The notes under the pieces were generated by a model, which had not been told where the DNA came from, searched no databases, and worked only from the letters and a program-made list of their open reading frames with translations. A stretch of 64,000 nt of DNA, taken from positions 62,001 through 126,000 of the forward strand of contig CAJXKA010000002.1 in assembly GCA_913055655.1 (NCBI GenBank), written 5' to 3'. The position numbers and the translations under genes were made by a program. Source of the stretch: an uncultured Oceanospirillales bacterium (GTDB lineage Bacteria; Pseudomonadota; Gammaproteobacteria; Xanthomonadales; SZUA-36). Below are positions 26,675 through 34,823 of the stretch, in pieces; the stretch's first letter is position 1; the number at the start of each line of letters is the position of its first letter.

Positions 26675-28213
26675 ATGAAAACGACACGCAAGGAAAGCCT
26701 GTTCCGGTCGCTCGATGCGACCGGCAACGGCCGTATCGGAAAACATGACATCCTGGAGGTGCTGTCGCGCTCGGGCATCGCCGTCGACGATATCCGCCTC
26801 CAGGGCCTCAGGGCCCGGCTGGACCAGCTCGGCGACGAGACGGTCGACGCGAAGGGCCTGGAGACCCTGCTGGGCGGTACGGGGCAATTGTTTGCCCGCG
26901 CCCAGCGCGGGGAGCTGGTCATTCCGGGCTTCAACCGGTTCGCCGAACAGGTCGAAGCCATTTTCGACAGGGTGCGCACCATCGATGACGGCCGGGTGGC
27001 CGATTACATTCCGCAACTCGCCCGCGTGCCGGGTGAACGGTTCGCGGTGGCGATGTGCACGATTGATGGCCAGGCCCTGCAGCTGGGTGATGTCAGTACC
27101 GGGTTCACACTGCAGTCCAGTTGCAAGCCGTTGCTGTACTGCGCCGCGCTCGAGGAGTACGGCGAGGCGAAGGTGCACGCGCATGTCGGCCGTGAACCCA
27201 GTGGCCGGTCATTCAACGAGCTGGCGCTGAACAATTGCGGGCTGCCACACAACCCGATGATCAATGCCGGCGCCATCATGACCAGCAGCCTGATCCGCCG
27301 TGAACTGGCGACCGCCGATCGCATGGAGTTCCTGACCGACCTGGTCACCGCGCTTTCGGGTAACCGGCCCTGTCATTTCAACAATGCCGTGTGGCACTCG
27401 GAACGCGAGACCGCGGATCGCAACTACGCGCTCGCGCACCACATGCGCGAACGCGGGGCCTTCCCGGCGGGCACTGAGATACCCACCGCCCTGGACTACT
27501 ATTTTTCCGCCTGCTCCATCGAAACCACGGCCCCGGCCGTGGCCACCATCGGCGCGACCCTGGCCAATGGCGGCGTCTGTCCGCTCACGGGCGAACGGGT
27601 TTTTGGCGAAGAGAACGTCAAGAACGGGCTGTCGATGATGTACTCCTGCGGCATGTACGATTATTCGGGCGAATTCGCGTTTTCGGTGGGCATCCCGGCG
27701 AAATCGTCGGTGTCCGGTGTCATCCTGGCGGTGATCCCGAACGTCATGGGCATCGCCGTCTGGTCGCCACGCCTGGACACCTGCGGCAACAGCGTTCGCG
27801 GTGTTTCGTTCCTGCGCGAACTGGTCGGCCGGTTCAGCTTTCACAACTACGACAGCCTGGTGGCGTCGAGGAAAGAGGATCCCCGGCGGCTGCCGGCTGC
27901 CGGCGAAACCAGTTTTACCTACCTGGCCATCCAGGCCGCGAGTGAAGGTGACGTGGCCGAACTGAAACGGCTGGTGGCCCACGGTCACGACCTGGACGCG
28001 GCGGACTACGATGGCCGTACGCCGCTGCACCTGGCCTGCGCGGAGAATCGCGTCGAGGCCGTTCGATACCTGCTGGACCAGGGCGTGAGCGATGCGCCGA
28101 AGGACCGCTGGGGAACGACGCCGCTGGCCGATGCGCGCAAACACAAGCGGAAAGCCATCGTCGCCCTGTTCGCCGGGCGATCGAAGGTGCAGGCGCTGAA
28201 AAAATCAGCGTAG
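26675..28213 (+). CDS. glsA: Glutaminase with N-terminal EF-hand-like region and C-terminal ankyrin repeats
   Basis: 512 residues, versus about 310 for plain bacterial glutaminases. Residues 1-85 include a canonical EF-hand-like loop at 14-25 (D-x-T-x-N-G-x-I-x-x-x-D), and residues 95-400 the serine beta-lactamase-like glutaminase core with the S148-x-x-K151 dyad, 'ELALNNCGLPHNPMINAGAI' and 'SCGMYDYSGEFAFSVGIPAKS SVSGVI'. Residues 415-505 hold two or three ankyrin repeats ('DGRTPLHLACAENRVEAVRYLLDQG'). This mirrors animal kidney-type glutaminase (EF-hand-like, catalytic, ankyrin), and such forms are known in some bacteria. It hydrolyses glutamine to glutamate and ammonium, the reverse of the enzyme two genes upstream. 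Start ATG 26675, AGGGGG upstream. Confidence 0.93.
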   Translation: MKTTRKESLFRSLDATGNGRIGKHDILEVLSRSGIAVDDIRLQGLRARLDQLGDETVDAKGLETLLGGTGQLFARAQRGELVIPGFNRFAEQVEAIFDRVRTIDDGRVADYIPQLARVPGERFAVAMCTIDGQALQLGDVSTGFTLQSSCKPLLYCAALEEYGEAKVHAHVGREPSGRSFNELALNNCGLPHNPMINAGAIMTSSLIRRELATADRMEFLTDLVTALSGNRPCHFNNAVWHSERETADRNYALAHHMRERGAFPAGTEIPTALDYYFSACSIETTAPAVATIGATLANGGVCPLTGERVFGEENVKNGLSMMYSCGMYDYSGEFAFSVGIPAKSSVSGVILAVIPNVMGIAVWSPRLDTCGNSVRGVSFLRELVGRFSFHNYDSLVASRKEDPRRLPAAGETSFTYLAIQAASEGDVAELKRLVAHGHDLDAADYDGRTPLHLACAENRVEAVRYLLDQGVSDAPKDRWGTTPLADARKHKRKAIVALFAGRSKVQALKKSA

Positions 28214-28288
28214 GGCCGGGCGGGTTTGCTATCGTTAAAAGCTGCCGGGTGAACCCGGTATCGCGTTGCCGTCACCGACCGGAGCCCC

Positions 28289-30013
28289 ATGATCGCCGAC
28301 AGCTACCAGCTTATCCTGCTCTGCGCCTTCCTGGGCCTGCTGAGCATTGTCCTGACGGGGCTTTCCCAGCGCCTGGGGGCGCCTTCGCTGCTGCTGTTTT
28401 TGGTGATCGGCATGCTCGCCGGCGAGGACGGTCCTGGTGGCATCAGTTTCGACGATGTCGGCGTGGCGTTCCTGGTGGGCAACATCGCGCTGGCCGTCAT
28501 CCTGCTGGATGGCGGCCTTCGTACCCACGTGAGCAGCTTCCGCGTCGGCCTGAAACCGGCGCTGTCGCTGTCGACGCTGGGGGTGGCCATCACCAGCGGG
28601 CTGGTGGGACTGACCGCTGCATGGGTACTCGACTGGCCGCTGATCAATGGCCTGTTGCTGGGCGCGATTGTCGGCAGCACCGACGCGGCCGCGGTGTTTG
28701 GGCTGCTGCACTCCGCGGGCCTGGAGCTGAAAGAGCGCTCCAGCGCGACGCTCGAGATCGAATCGGGCACCAACGACCCGATGGCCATTTTCCTGACGGT
28801 ATCGTTGCTGACCCTGCTGACGTCCAGCGAACAGGGCTTCGGCTCGGCCATGGGGCTGGAGTTCATCCACCAGATGGGGCTCGGCGCCGCCATGGGGCTG
28901 GCCGGTGGCTGGCTGTTGCAGCAGCTGCTGAACCGGATGCGGCTGTCGCGGGTGTTGTACCCCTTGCTGGCGGTCTCGGCCGGACTCTCGGTGTTCGCAT
29001 TGACCAACCTGTGGGGCGGCAGCGGGTTCCTGGCCATTTACCTGATCGGCCTGATGCTGGGCAACCGGCCGCTGAACTACCTGCATGATATCCGTTGGCT
29101 GATGGATGGCCTGGCCTGGCTCAGCCAGATCAGCATGTTCCTGATCCTGGGCCTGCTGGTGACGCCTTCGACGCTACTGGACGTGATCGTGCCCGGGCTG
29201 GTGATTGCCGGGGTGCTGATGTTCGTCGCGCGCCCGGTCGCCGTCTGGCTGTGCCTGTTGCCGTTCCGTTTCCCGGCGCGTGAGAACTGGTTCATCAGCT
29301 GGGTCGGGCTGAAGGGCGCGGTACCGATTATCCTGGCGCTGTTCCCGTTCCTGTCGGGGCTTGAGCACAGCGCCACGTATTTCGAGATCACGTTCTTCGT
29401 TGTGCTGTTATCGCTGGTGCTGCAGGGCTGGACCATCGCCCCGCTGGCCCGTGGCCTGGGCCTGGACGTGCCGCCGCACCCCGAAGACCACCAGCACCTG
29501 GGTTTCGCGATTCCGGGTGACGTGGTCATGGAGCTCAGCGCCTACCGCATTCACCCCGGCAGCCCTGCCGAAACGGGGCGGCTGGGCAACCTGCCGTTGC
29601 CCCCGGGCGTGCGGTTGATGGGCGTGGTGCGCAAGGGTGCGATCCTGCCGGCCGAGGACGACCTGGTGCTGGCGCCGGAAGATTACCTGGTCATGCTGGT
29701 GTCCGCCCACGAGGCCGCTGAGCTGCCGGCGCTGTTCACCGAAATCGCGCTACCGCCACACCTTGATGGCAGCGCGTTCTTCGGTCACTTCACCCTGCGG
29801 CCGGAGACCAATATCGACGACCTGTGCGCGGCTTACGGTGTGCAGGTACCCGACGAGCTGAAAGGCCTGGATCTCGATGCGATCATTCGGAAAAAGGTCC
29901 ACCACCTGCCGGTGGTCGGCGACAGCCTGCGTGTCGGCGACATGGCATTGGTCGTCCGGAAAATGAACCGCGGCCAGATCCTGCAGGTCGGTATGAAACT
30001 GTTGTCCGGCTGA
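28289..30013 (+). CDS. nhaP2: Potassium/proton antiporter, NhaP2/CvrA type
   Basis: 574 residues, close to the ~577 of E. coli CvrA. Twelve to thirteen transmembrane helices of the CPA1 fold occupy residues 1-390 ('LLLFLVIGMLAGEDGPGGISFDD', 'GAIVGSTDAAAVFGLL', 'ESGTNDPMAIFLT' with the ion-binding Asp pair, 'WVGLKGAVPIILALFP'). A TrkA-C domain (about 410-485) and a C-terminal CorC/HlyC-like domain (about 495-574) follow, as in NhaP2. It exports K+ (or other monovalent cations) for protons and helps osmotic and pH balance. GGAG lies 5 nt before the ATG. It converges on a small secreted protein 13 bp away. Confidence 0.93.
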   Translation: MIADSYQLILLCAFLGLLSIVLTGLSQRLGAPSLLLFLVIGMLAGEDGPGGISFDDVGVAFLVGNIALAVILLDGGLRTHVSSFRVGLKPALSLSTLGVAITSGLVGLTAAWVLDWPLINGLLLGAIVGSTDAAAVFGLLHSAGLELKERSSATLEIESGTNDPMAIFLTVSLLTLLTSSEQGFGSAMGLEFIHQMGLGAAMGLAGGWLLQQLLNRMRLSRVLYPLLAVSAGLSVFALTNLWGGSGFLAIYLIGLMLGNRPLNYLHDIRWLMDGLAWLSQISMFLILGLLVTPSTLLDVIVPGLVIAGVLMFVARPVAVWLCLLPFRFPARENWFISWVGLKGAVPIILALFPFLSGLEHSATYFEITFFVVLLSLVLQGWTIAPLARGLGLDVPPHPEDHQHLGFAIPGDVVMELSAYRIHPGSPAETGRLGNLPLPPGVRLMGVVRKGAILPAEDDLVLAPEDYLVMLVSAHEAAELPALFTEIALPPHLDGSAFFGHFTLRPETNIDDLCAAYGVQVPDELKGLDLDAIIRKKVHHLPVVGDSLRVGDMALVVRKMNRGQILQVGMKLLSG

Positions 30014-30026
30014 GCCGGCACTCCGG

Positions 30027-30434
30027 TTAGTAGCCGCTGACCTCGCAGGTGCCGTCCTTGAGCGCGTTGTTGAACGCATCTTCACCGTCAGGCGGCCCGC
30101 CGGTGGTGAAGTAGCTGCGGTAGTACGCGGCCATTTTCTTCCGGGTCGGCTCGTCATAGGCGCAGTTCATTTCGCCATCGTTCGGCATGGATTCCTGGTA
30201 CTGGCAGGCCCCGTCGCTCATGCCGATCACGGCGCGGGTTTCCTCGCCGCCCGTGAACGGGTGCGTGAAGGTGCACTCGAACTTCTCGCAGGCTTCCAGG
30301 CGGTCGGGCAGGTCGCCGCAGGTGCCGACCAGGTCCTGGGCGGTTGCCGAGAACGCGGCTGTGGCCAGCAGGCCGGCGGTAACAAGCTTGCTGGCCCGGG
30401 TGACGGAAGTTTTGAGGTGCCTGGCTTGAAGCAT
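30027..30434 (-). CDS. Small exported cysteine-rich protein of unknown function
   Basis: 135 residues, AAGGAG 8 nt before the ATG. The basic start and hydrophobic stretch (residues 14-31) end at a likely signal-peptidase site after SATAQ. The mature ~102 residues contain six Cys (GTCG, EACE, FECT, GACQ, MNCA, GTCE), consistent with three disulfides in the periplasm, and acidic/aromatic patches such as 'AAYYRSYF'. I do not recognise a family. Confidence 0.8.
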   Translation of the reverse strand: MLQARHLKTSVTRASKLVTAGLLATAAFSATAQDLVGTCGDLPDRLEACEKFECTFTHPFTGGEETRAVIGMSDGACQYQESMPNDGEMNCAYDEPTRKKMAAYYRSYFTTGGPPDGEDAFNNALKDGTCEVSGY

Positions 30435-30496
30435 GTGTGTGACTCCTTGTCGGTGTACGTCCAGTTATAGCAGGTGAACGTGCATCCGTCGCGGCG

Positions 30497-33400
30497 TCAC
30501 TCGCCGTGCTTGCTTTCGTCTTCCTTGCCCGCGTCGTCCTTCATGGTCGACAGCGTCTCGACGATATCGCGCAGCTCGGCCCGTGACAGCAGCGAGTCGA
30601 AGATGTCCGGCATGCTGGAGGGCGAGGTAAAGCCCTCGGCGATGGTCGCACTGGGGTCAACGATGGCTTCCAGCAGTTCACGGCGGTCCATGCGCGAGCC
30701 GATGCCCTGCAGGCTGGGACCGGCGGCCTCGGCCTCGGGGTCCATGACATGGCAGCGCACACAGGGCATGGCCGAGTTGCCCCAGTAGACCCGCCAGCCG
30801 GCCTGGGTATCGCCGCCTTCGAGTGCGTAGCTGTAAGGGGCCAGCGGGTCGTCGGCCTCTGCGGCCGCGGCTTCCCAGCGGGCCAGGGCGGCGGTCACTT
30901 CTTCTTCGTCACGTGCCTCGGCGGCCTCGATCAGCTCCAGTTGCGCCGCGGCCGGCACTTCGCCCGCGGCCAGGCGCTCCAGGCTTTCGACCAGCAGGGT
31001 GGCGGCGAAGGGCTGGTCAGCGCCGGCCAGGGTGTCGTAGGCGGTGCGCTGCTCTTCAACGCTGCCGTGCGACAGTTCGCGCAGCATGACCTCGGCCTTT
31101 TCGGGCAGGCGCTCGGTGATGATGGGCAGCGCGGCCAGGCGCAGCGCGGGTGCATCGGCTTCGCCGGCGGCCTCGGCCAGTTCCAGCATCCGCGGGTCAT
31201 CGGCTTCGTTGAGCATGTCCAGCGCAGCGGCGCGGGCCTCGCCGTCGGCCTCGTCATGGAGTACCACGGCGGCGAGCGCGTCATTGATGCCGGTCACGCC
31301 CAGGGCGCCGGCCGCGGCGATCGTGCTGCCGACGATGTCGCCGTCACCCGACGCCAGCAGGTTGCTGGCCACGTCGGCCAGCGCCTCGCGCGCCGGGGCG
31401 GGGTCGCGGTCATCCAGCGGCCGGTACACGCCGATGATGCGGTCGCGGTCGAACGGCGTGGCCCAGCTGCCCAGCTGGTCGAGTGCCTCGACGCGCAACG
31501 CGACCGGGTAATCCGGGTTGGCGGCATAGCGGGCGAGCGCCGCGGCGTTGTCCGGCTGGCCCAGGCGCAGGTGGGCGTTGATGGCCCGTAAAGCGAGGAT
31601 TTCCTGGTCGGCGTACGTGCCTTCCAGTGCGGCAGCCAGTTGCGGGTAGGCGGCCGTGACCGGGGCATCGTTGATGGCGCGGGCGGCGGCGAAAACGAGT
31701 TGTTCATCGATGTCACCCAGGAAGGCCGCCACCCGCGCGTCGCCGGTACGGCGAAAGACCTGCAGCACGGCCATGCGAACCGCGGCGGAACTGTCGCTCA
31801 TGGCGACCTCCAGCACATCGTCGCTGGCGCTGCCGGCCAGGCCCATGATGATGGCGTGTTCCAGGTAGCGGTCCTGGCCGTCGTTTGCGCGCGCGGCTTC
31901 CAGCAATGCGGGCGCGGCCGTGGCGTCACCCAGCTTGCCCAGTGCCTGGGCCGCGAAGAAGCGGACCCGGGCCTCGTCATCCGCCAGCAGTTCGACCAGC
32001 CGCTGGACCTGGCCGTCGATGCCGTGGTCACCAACCAGTTTCGCGGCCTGGGCGCGGACCTCGGGCGTTTCGTCATGCAGTCGGGCGATCATCGCGTCCC
32101 GGGCATCGTCGACGCCCTGCCCGGCCAGGATGCCCAGGCCCCATGTCGCATGCAGCCGCGGATACAGGTCCATGGTGTCATCGGCGGGGATATCGGCGGC
32201 AATATCGGCGAACAGGTCGACGCTGCCGGCGCCGCGTGACGCCAGTTCCAGCTGGGCCTCCAGGCGCACATTCCAGTTGGGGTGTGACAGCAGGGCCGCG
32301 AGCTCGGCGTCATCGCGGCCGGTCATGCCCCCGGCGATCAATGCCTGGGTTTCACGCACGATGGCGCTGTCGCGATGATCAGGGTGGGAAATGGCGTAGA
32401 CGCGGCCGCGATTCGACTTCGGCCAGCCGTCGACCCAGTCCAGCACGTAGAAACGGCCATCCGGGCCGAAAGTGACGTCGGTGGGCAGCAGGTTTTTCAC
32501 GAAGGCTTCTTTTTCACCCAGGCGGTAACTCGCACCTGCCTGTTCCAGCGTGTACGACCACACGCCGCTGGTGGTGGTGTTGCCACGGAAATGGGTGATG
32601 AACAAATGCCCCCGGTAGTCCGGTGACAGGCCGGTACCCGGGTAATAGGCGATGCCGGACGGGCCGTCCTCGAGCAGGAACAGCGGCGGCAGGGCGAAGC
32701 GCGGGAAGGCGGCGTTGTCGTCTTCCCACCAGCCCTCGGACATCCACACCCCGCCATCACCCATCGGCGGGTGCTGGTGGCCGATGACCCAGCCGGAATC
32801 GCCGCCTTCGACCACCTGCACCAGGCGCTCACGGTCGCCCATGTCGCCGTCATTGTCGCCGGTGAACAGGTTGCCGAGTTCGTCGAAGGCCAGTTCCTGC
32901 GGGTTGCGCAGGCCCGTGTGGACCAGCTCCAGCCCGGTACCGTCGAAGTTCGATCGCATGACGCCGCCGGTGTCGGGCAGGTCGACGCGCGAACCGTCCG
33001 GCCCCTCGACGACCGCGCCGCGGTCGCCAATGGTGAAATACAGTTTGCCGTCGGGCCCGACCGCCAGGCCGTGGAAATCGTGGCCGGTGAAGGAAAAATG
33101 CACGCCGAAGCCGCGCAGGACCTCGGTTCGGCTCTTCGCGCGGCCCTCGTCGTCGATGCCTTCCAGCTTCCACAGCGACGGAATGTTGGTCAGGTACAGC
33201 TCGCCATTGCGCGCCAGCACGCCGGAAGCGATGCCATCGAGCGTGGTGTTGAAACCGGTGGCGTACTCGGACGATGCATCGGCCACGCCGTCGCCGTCGG
33301 TGTCCTGCACCAGGCGTACGCGCTCGCTTTCCACTTCCAGCTTGCGCGCATCGTCGCCAAAGATCTTCTCGATGCCGGCCGCGCGCTCCTCGATGGTACG

Positions 33401-33778
33401 GAACGCCATGTCATGCTCCAGCATCGGCATGTAGGAGCGGATATCCAGCGTGCTGGTGCCGTAGCGGTAGGTCTCGGCTACGTACAGCCGGCCCTGCTCG
33501 TCGAAATCGAAGGCGACGGGGTTGGCCAGCATCGGCTCGGCGGCCCACAGTTCCGCCTCCAGGCCGCTGCCCCCGGGCAACTCCAGCTTGTCGACCGCTT
33601 CGCGGGTCTGATCAGTCGCCGCGTCGATTTTCGCCGCCGCCTGCCGACCCTGGTCCTCGATGGTCAGTTCCGGCCATTCATCGGCCGCACCCGCCAGGGT
33701 CGCCGCGAACAGCGTGACCGAAAGTGCGAGGGAACGGTGGCGGAACTTCCGGGAGCGGAGCAGGGGCGTGTGAATCAT
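30497..33778 (-). CDS. Secreted PQQ-dehydrogenase-like propeller / HEAT-repeat / c-type cytochrome protein ('PVC-type heme-binding')
   Basis: About 1093 residues from the ATG at 33778 (AAAGG upstream, signal peptide ending at LAGAADE). Residues ~40-460 are a six-bladed membrane-bound-dehydrogenase-type propeller ('GLRNPQELAFDELGNLFTGDNDGDMGDRERL', 'TDVTFGPDGRFYVLDWVDG'). Residues ~480-960 are Ala-rich HEAT-like repeats. The C-terminus has one heme-c site, CVRCH, with 'GPSLQGIGSRMDRRELLEAIVDPSATIAEGF', as in the Planctomycete-type cytochrome family. Such proteins oxidise sugars or alcohols in the periplasm and pass electrons to cytochromes. The divergent neighbour, a Tat-exported sugar-isomerase-fold protein, suggests carbohydrate use. 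The family is typical of Planctomycetes/Verrucomicrobia/Bacteroidetes, so transfer is possible. Confidence 0.88.
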   Translation of the reverse strand: MIHTPLLRSRKFRHRSLALSVTLFAATLAGAADEWPELTIEDQGRQAAAKIDAATDQTREAVDKLELPGGSGLEAELWAAEPMLANPVAFDFDEQGRLYVAETYRYGTSTLDIRSYMPMLEHDMAFRTIEERAAGIEKIFGDDARKLEVESERVRLVQDTDGDGVADASSEYATGFNTTLDGIASGVLARNGELYLTNIPSLWKLEGIDDEGRAKSRTEVLRGFGVHFSFTGHDFHGLAVGPDGKLYFTIGDRGAVVEGPDGSRVDLPDTGGVMRSNFDGTGLELVHTGLRNPQELAFDELGNLFTGDNDGDMGDRERLVQVVEGGDSGWVIGHQHPPMGDGGVWMSEGWWEDDNAAFPRFALPPLFLLEDGPSGIAYYPGTGLSPDYRGHLFITHFRGNTTTSGVWSYTLEQAGASYRLGEKEAFVKNLLPTDVTFGPDGRFYVLDWVDGWPKSNRGRVYAISHPDHRDSAIVRETQALIAGGMTGRDDAELAALLSHPNWNVRLEAQLELASRGAGSVDLFADIAADIPADDTMDLYPRLHATWGLGILAGQGVDDARDAMIARLHDETPEVRAQAAKLVGDHGIDGQVQRLVELLADDEARVRFFAAQALGKLGDATAAPALLEAARANDGQDRYLEHAIIMGLAGSASDDVLEVAMSDSSAAVRMAVLQVFRRTGDARVAAFLGDIDEQLVFAAARAINDAPVTAAYPQLAAALEGTYADQEILALRAINAHLRLGQPDNAAALARYAANPDYPVALRVEALDQLGSWATPFDRDRIIGVYRPLDDRDPAPAREALADVASNLLASGDGDIVGSTIAAAGALGVTGINDALAAVVLHDEADGEARAAALDMLNEADDPRMLELAEAAGEADAPALRLAALPIITERLPEKAEVMLRELSHGSVEEQRTAYDTLAGADQPFAATLLVESLERLAAGEVPAAAQLELIEAAEARDEEEVTAALARWEAAAAEADDPLAPYSYALEGGDTQAGWRVYWGNSAMPCVRCHVMDPEAEAAGPSLQGIGSRMDRRELLEAIVDPSATIAEGFTSPSSMPDIFDSLLSRAELRDIVETLSTMKDDAGKEDESKHGE

Positions 33779-33898
33779 GTGCGCAAGACCTTTCTTGTTC
33801 TGGGGATGTGACAAAGCTGAGCCAGGTACGGCATTATCCGTGGCCACGGGGCGCCATGCCAGCGCTGTCTTTAAACAAGAAACACGGGCTCACATCAC

Positions 33899-34792
33899 AT
33901 GACGACACGCAGACACTTCCTGGCCGGTACGGCCGGCCTGGCCCTGGCGTCCACGGCGGCACGGGCGAAATTCGACGCCACCTGGTTCGATATCTCGCTG
34001 GCACAGTGGTCAATGAACAAGGCGTTCTGGAGCGGTGAGAAAGACCGAATGCGATTTGCACAGATTGCCCGCGGCGAGTTCGGGATCACCGCCGTGGAAT
34101 ACGTGAACCAGTTCTACCAGGAAGGCTTCTCGGAAAAGACCGTCACCGAGCTGGCGCGAATCTCGCGCGAAGAGGGCGTGAATAATGTCCTGATCATGTG
34201 CGACCGCGAAGGCCGGCTGGGTGACCCAGATTCAGCCGCACGCACGCAGGCCGTCGACAATCACCTGAAGTGGATCGAAGCCGCGCGCGCCCTGGGCTGC
34301 CACGCCATCCGCGTGAATGCGGCCTCGGAGGGCGAGTTCGACGAGCAGATGAAACTGGCGGCTGATGGCCTGTCACGCCTGGCCGAGATCGGAGACCGCT
34401 ACGGCATTAACGTCATCGTCGAGAATCACGGCGGCCTGTCCAGCAACGGCGCCTGGCTGGCGGCGGTCATGCGGCAGGTCAACCACCCGCGTTGCGGCAC
34501 CCTGCCGGACTTCGGCAACTTCGTGATCGACCGCGAAACCGGCGAGGACTACGACCCCTACCTGGGCACGGCGCAGCTGATGCCGTTCGCGAAAGGTGTC
34601 AGCGCCAAGACCTTCAATTTCGACGCCAACGGCAACGAGGCCGACCTCGACTACCCGCGCCTGATGGAGATCGTCCGCGCCGCCGGCTATCGAGGCCACG
34701 TGGGCATCGAATGGGAGGGCGACAGCCTGGACGAGCCCGCCGGCATCGTCGCGACCCGCAAGTTGCTGGAGCGCATGGGCGGCCGGGTTTGA
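33899..34792 (+). CDS. Tat-exported sugar phosphate isomerase/epimerase-fold (TIM barrel) protein
   Basis: 297 residues starting MTTRRHFLAGTAGLALAS, a twin-arginine signal (T-R-R-H-F-L) cut after ARA. The mature part is an AP-endonuclease-2/xylose-isomerase-like TIM barrel: 'GITAVEYVNQFYQ', 'LGCHAIRVNA', 'INVIVENHGGLSSNG', 'TLPDFGNFVI', 'GHVGIEWEGDSL', with Glu/Asp/His metal ligands in the usual strands. Its cytoplasmic relatives epimerise sugars or inositols. Export through Tat implies folding with a metal before translocation and a periplasmic substrate. It is divergent from the dehydrogenase-like gene (120-bp gap) and followed 31 bp later by a TonB receptor, a plausible transport-and-processing set. 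Confidence 0.88.
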   Translation: MTTRRHFLAGTAGLALASTAARAKFDATWFDISLAQWSMNKAFWSGEKDRMRFAQIARGEFGITAVEYVNQFYQEGFSEKTVTELARISREEGVNNVLIMCDREGRLGDPDSAARTQAVDNHLKWIEAARALGCHAIRVNAASEGEFDEQMKLAADGLSRLAEIGDRYGINVIVENHGGLSSNGAWLAAVMRQVNHPRCGTLPDFGNFVIDRETGEDYDPYLGTAQLMPFAKGVSAKTFNFDANGNEADLDYPRLMEIVRAAGYRGHVGIEWEGDSLDEPAGIVATRKLLERMGGRV

Positions 34793-34823
34793 AACGCGGG
34801 GCCGTCGCCTCAATCTGAGCGCC

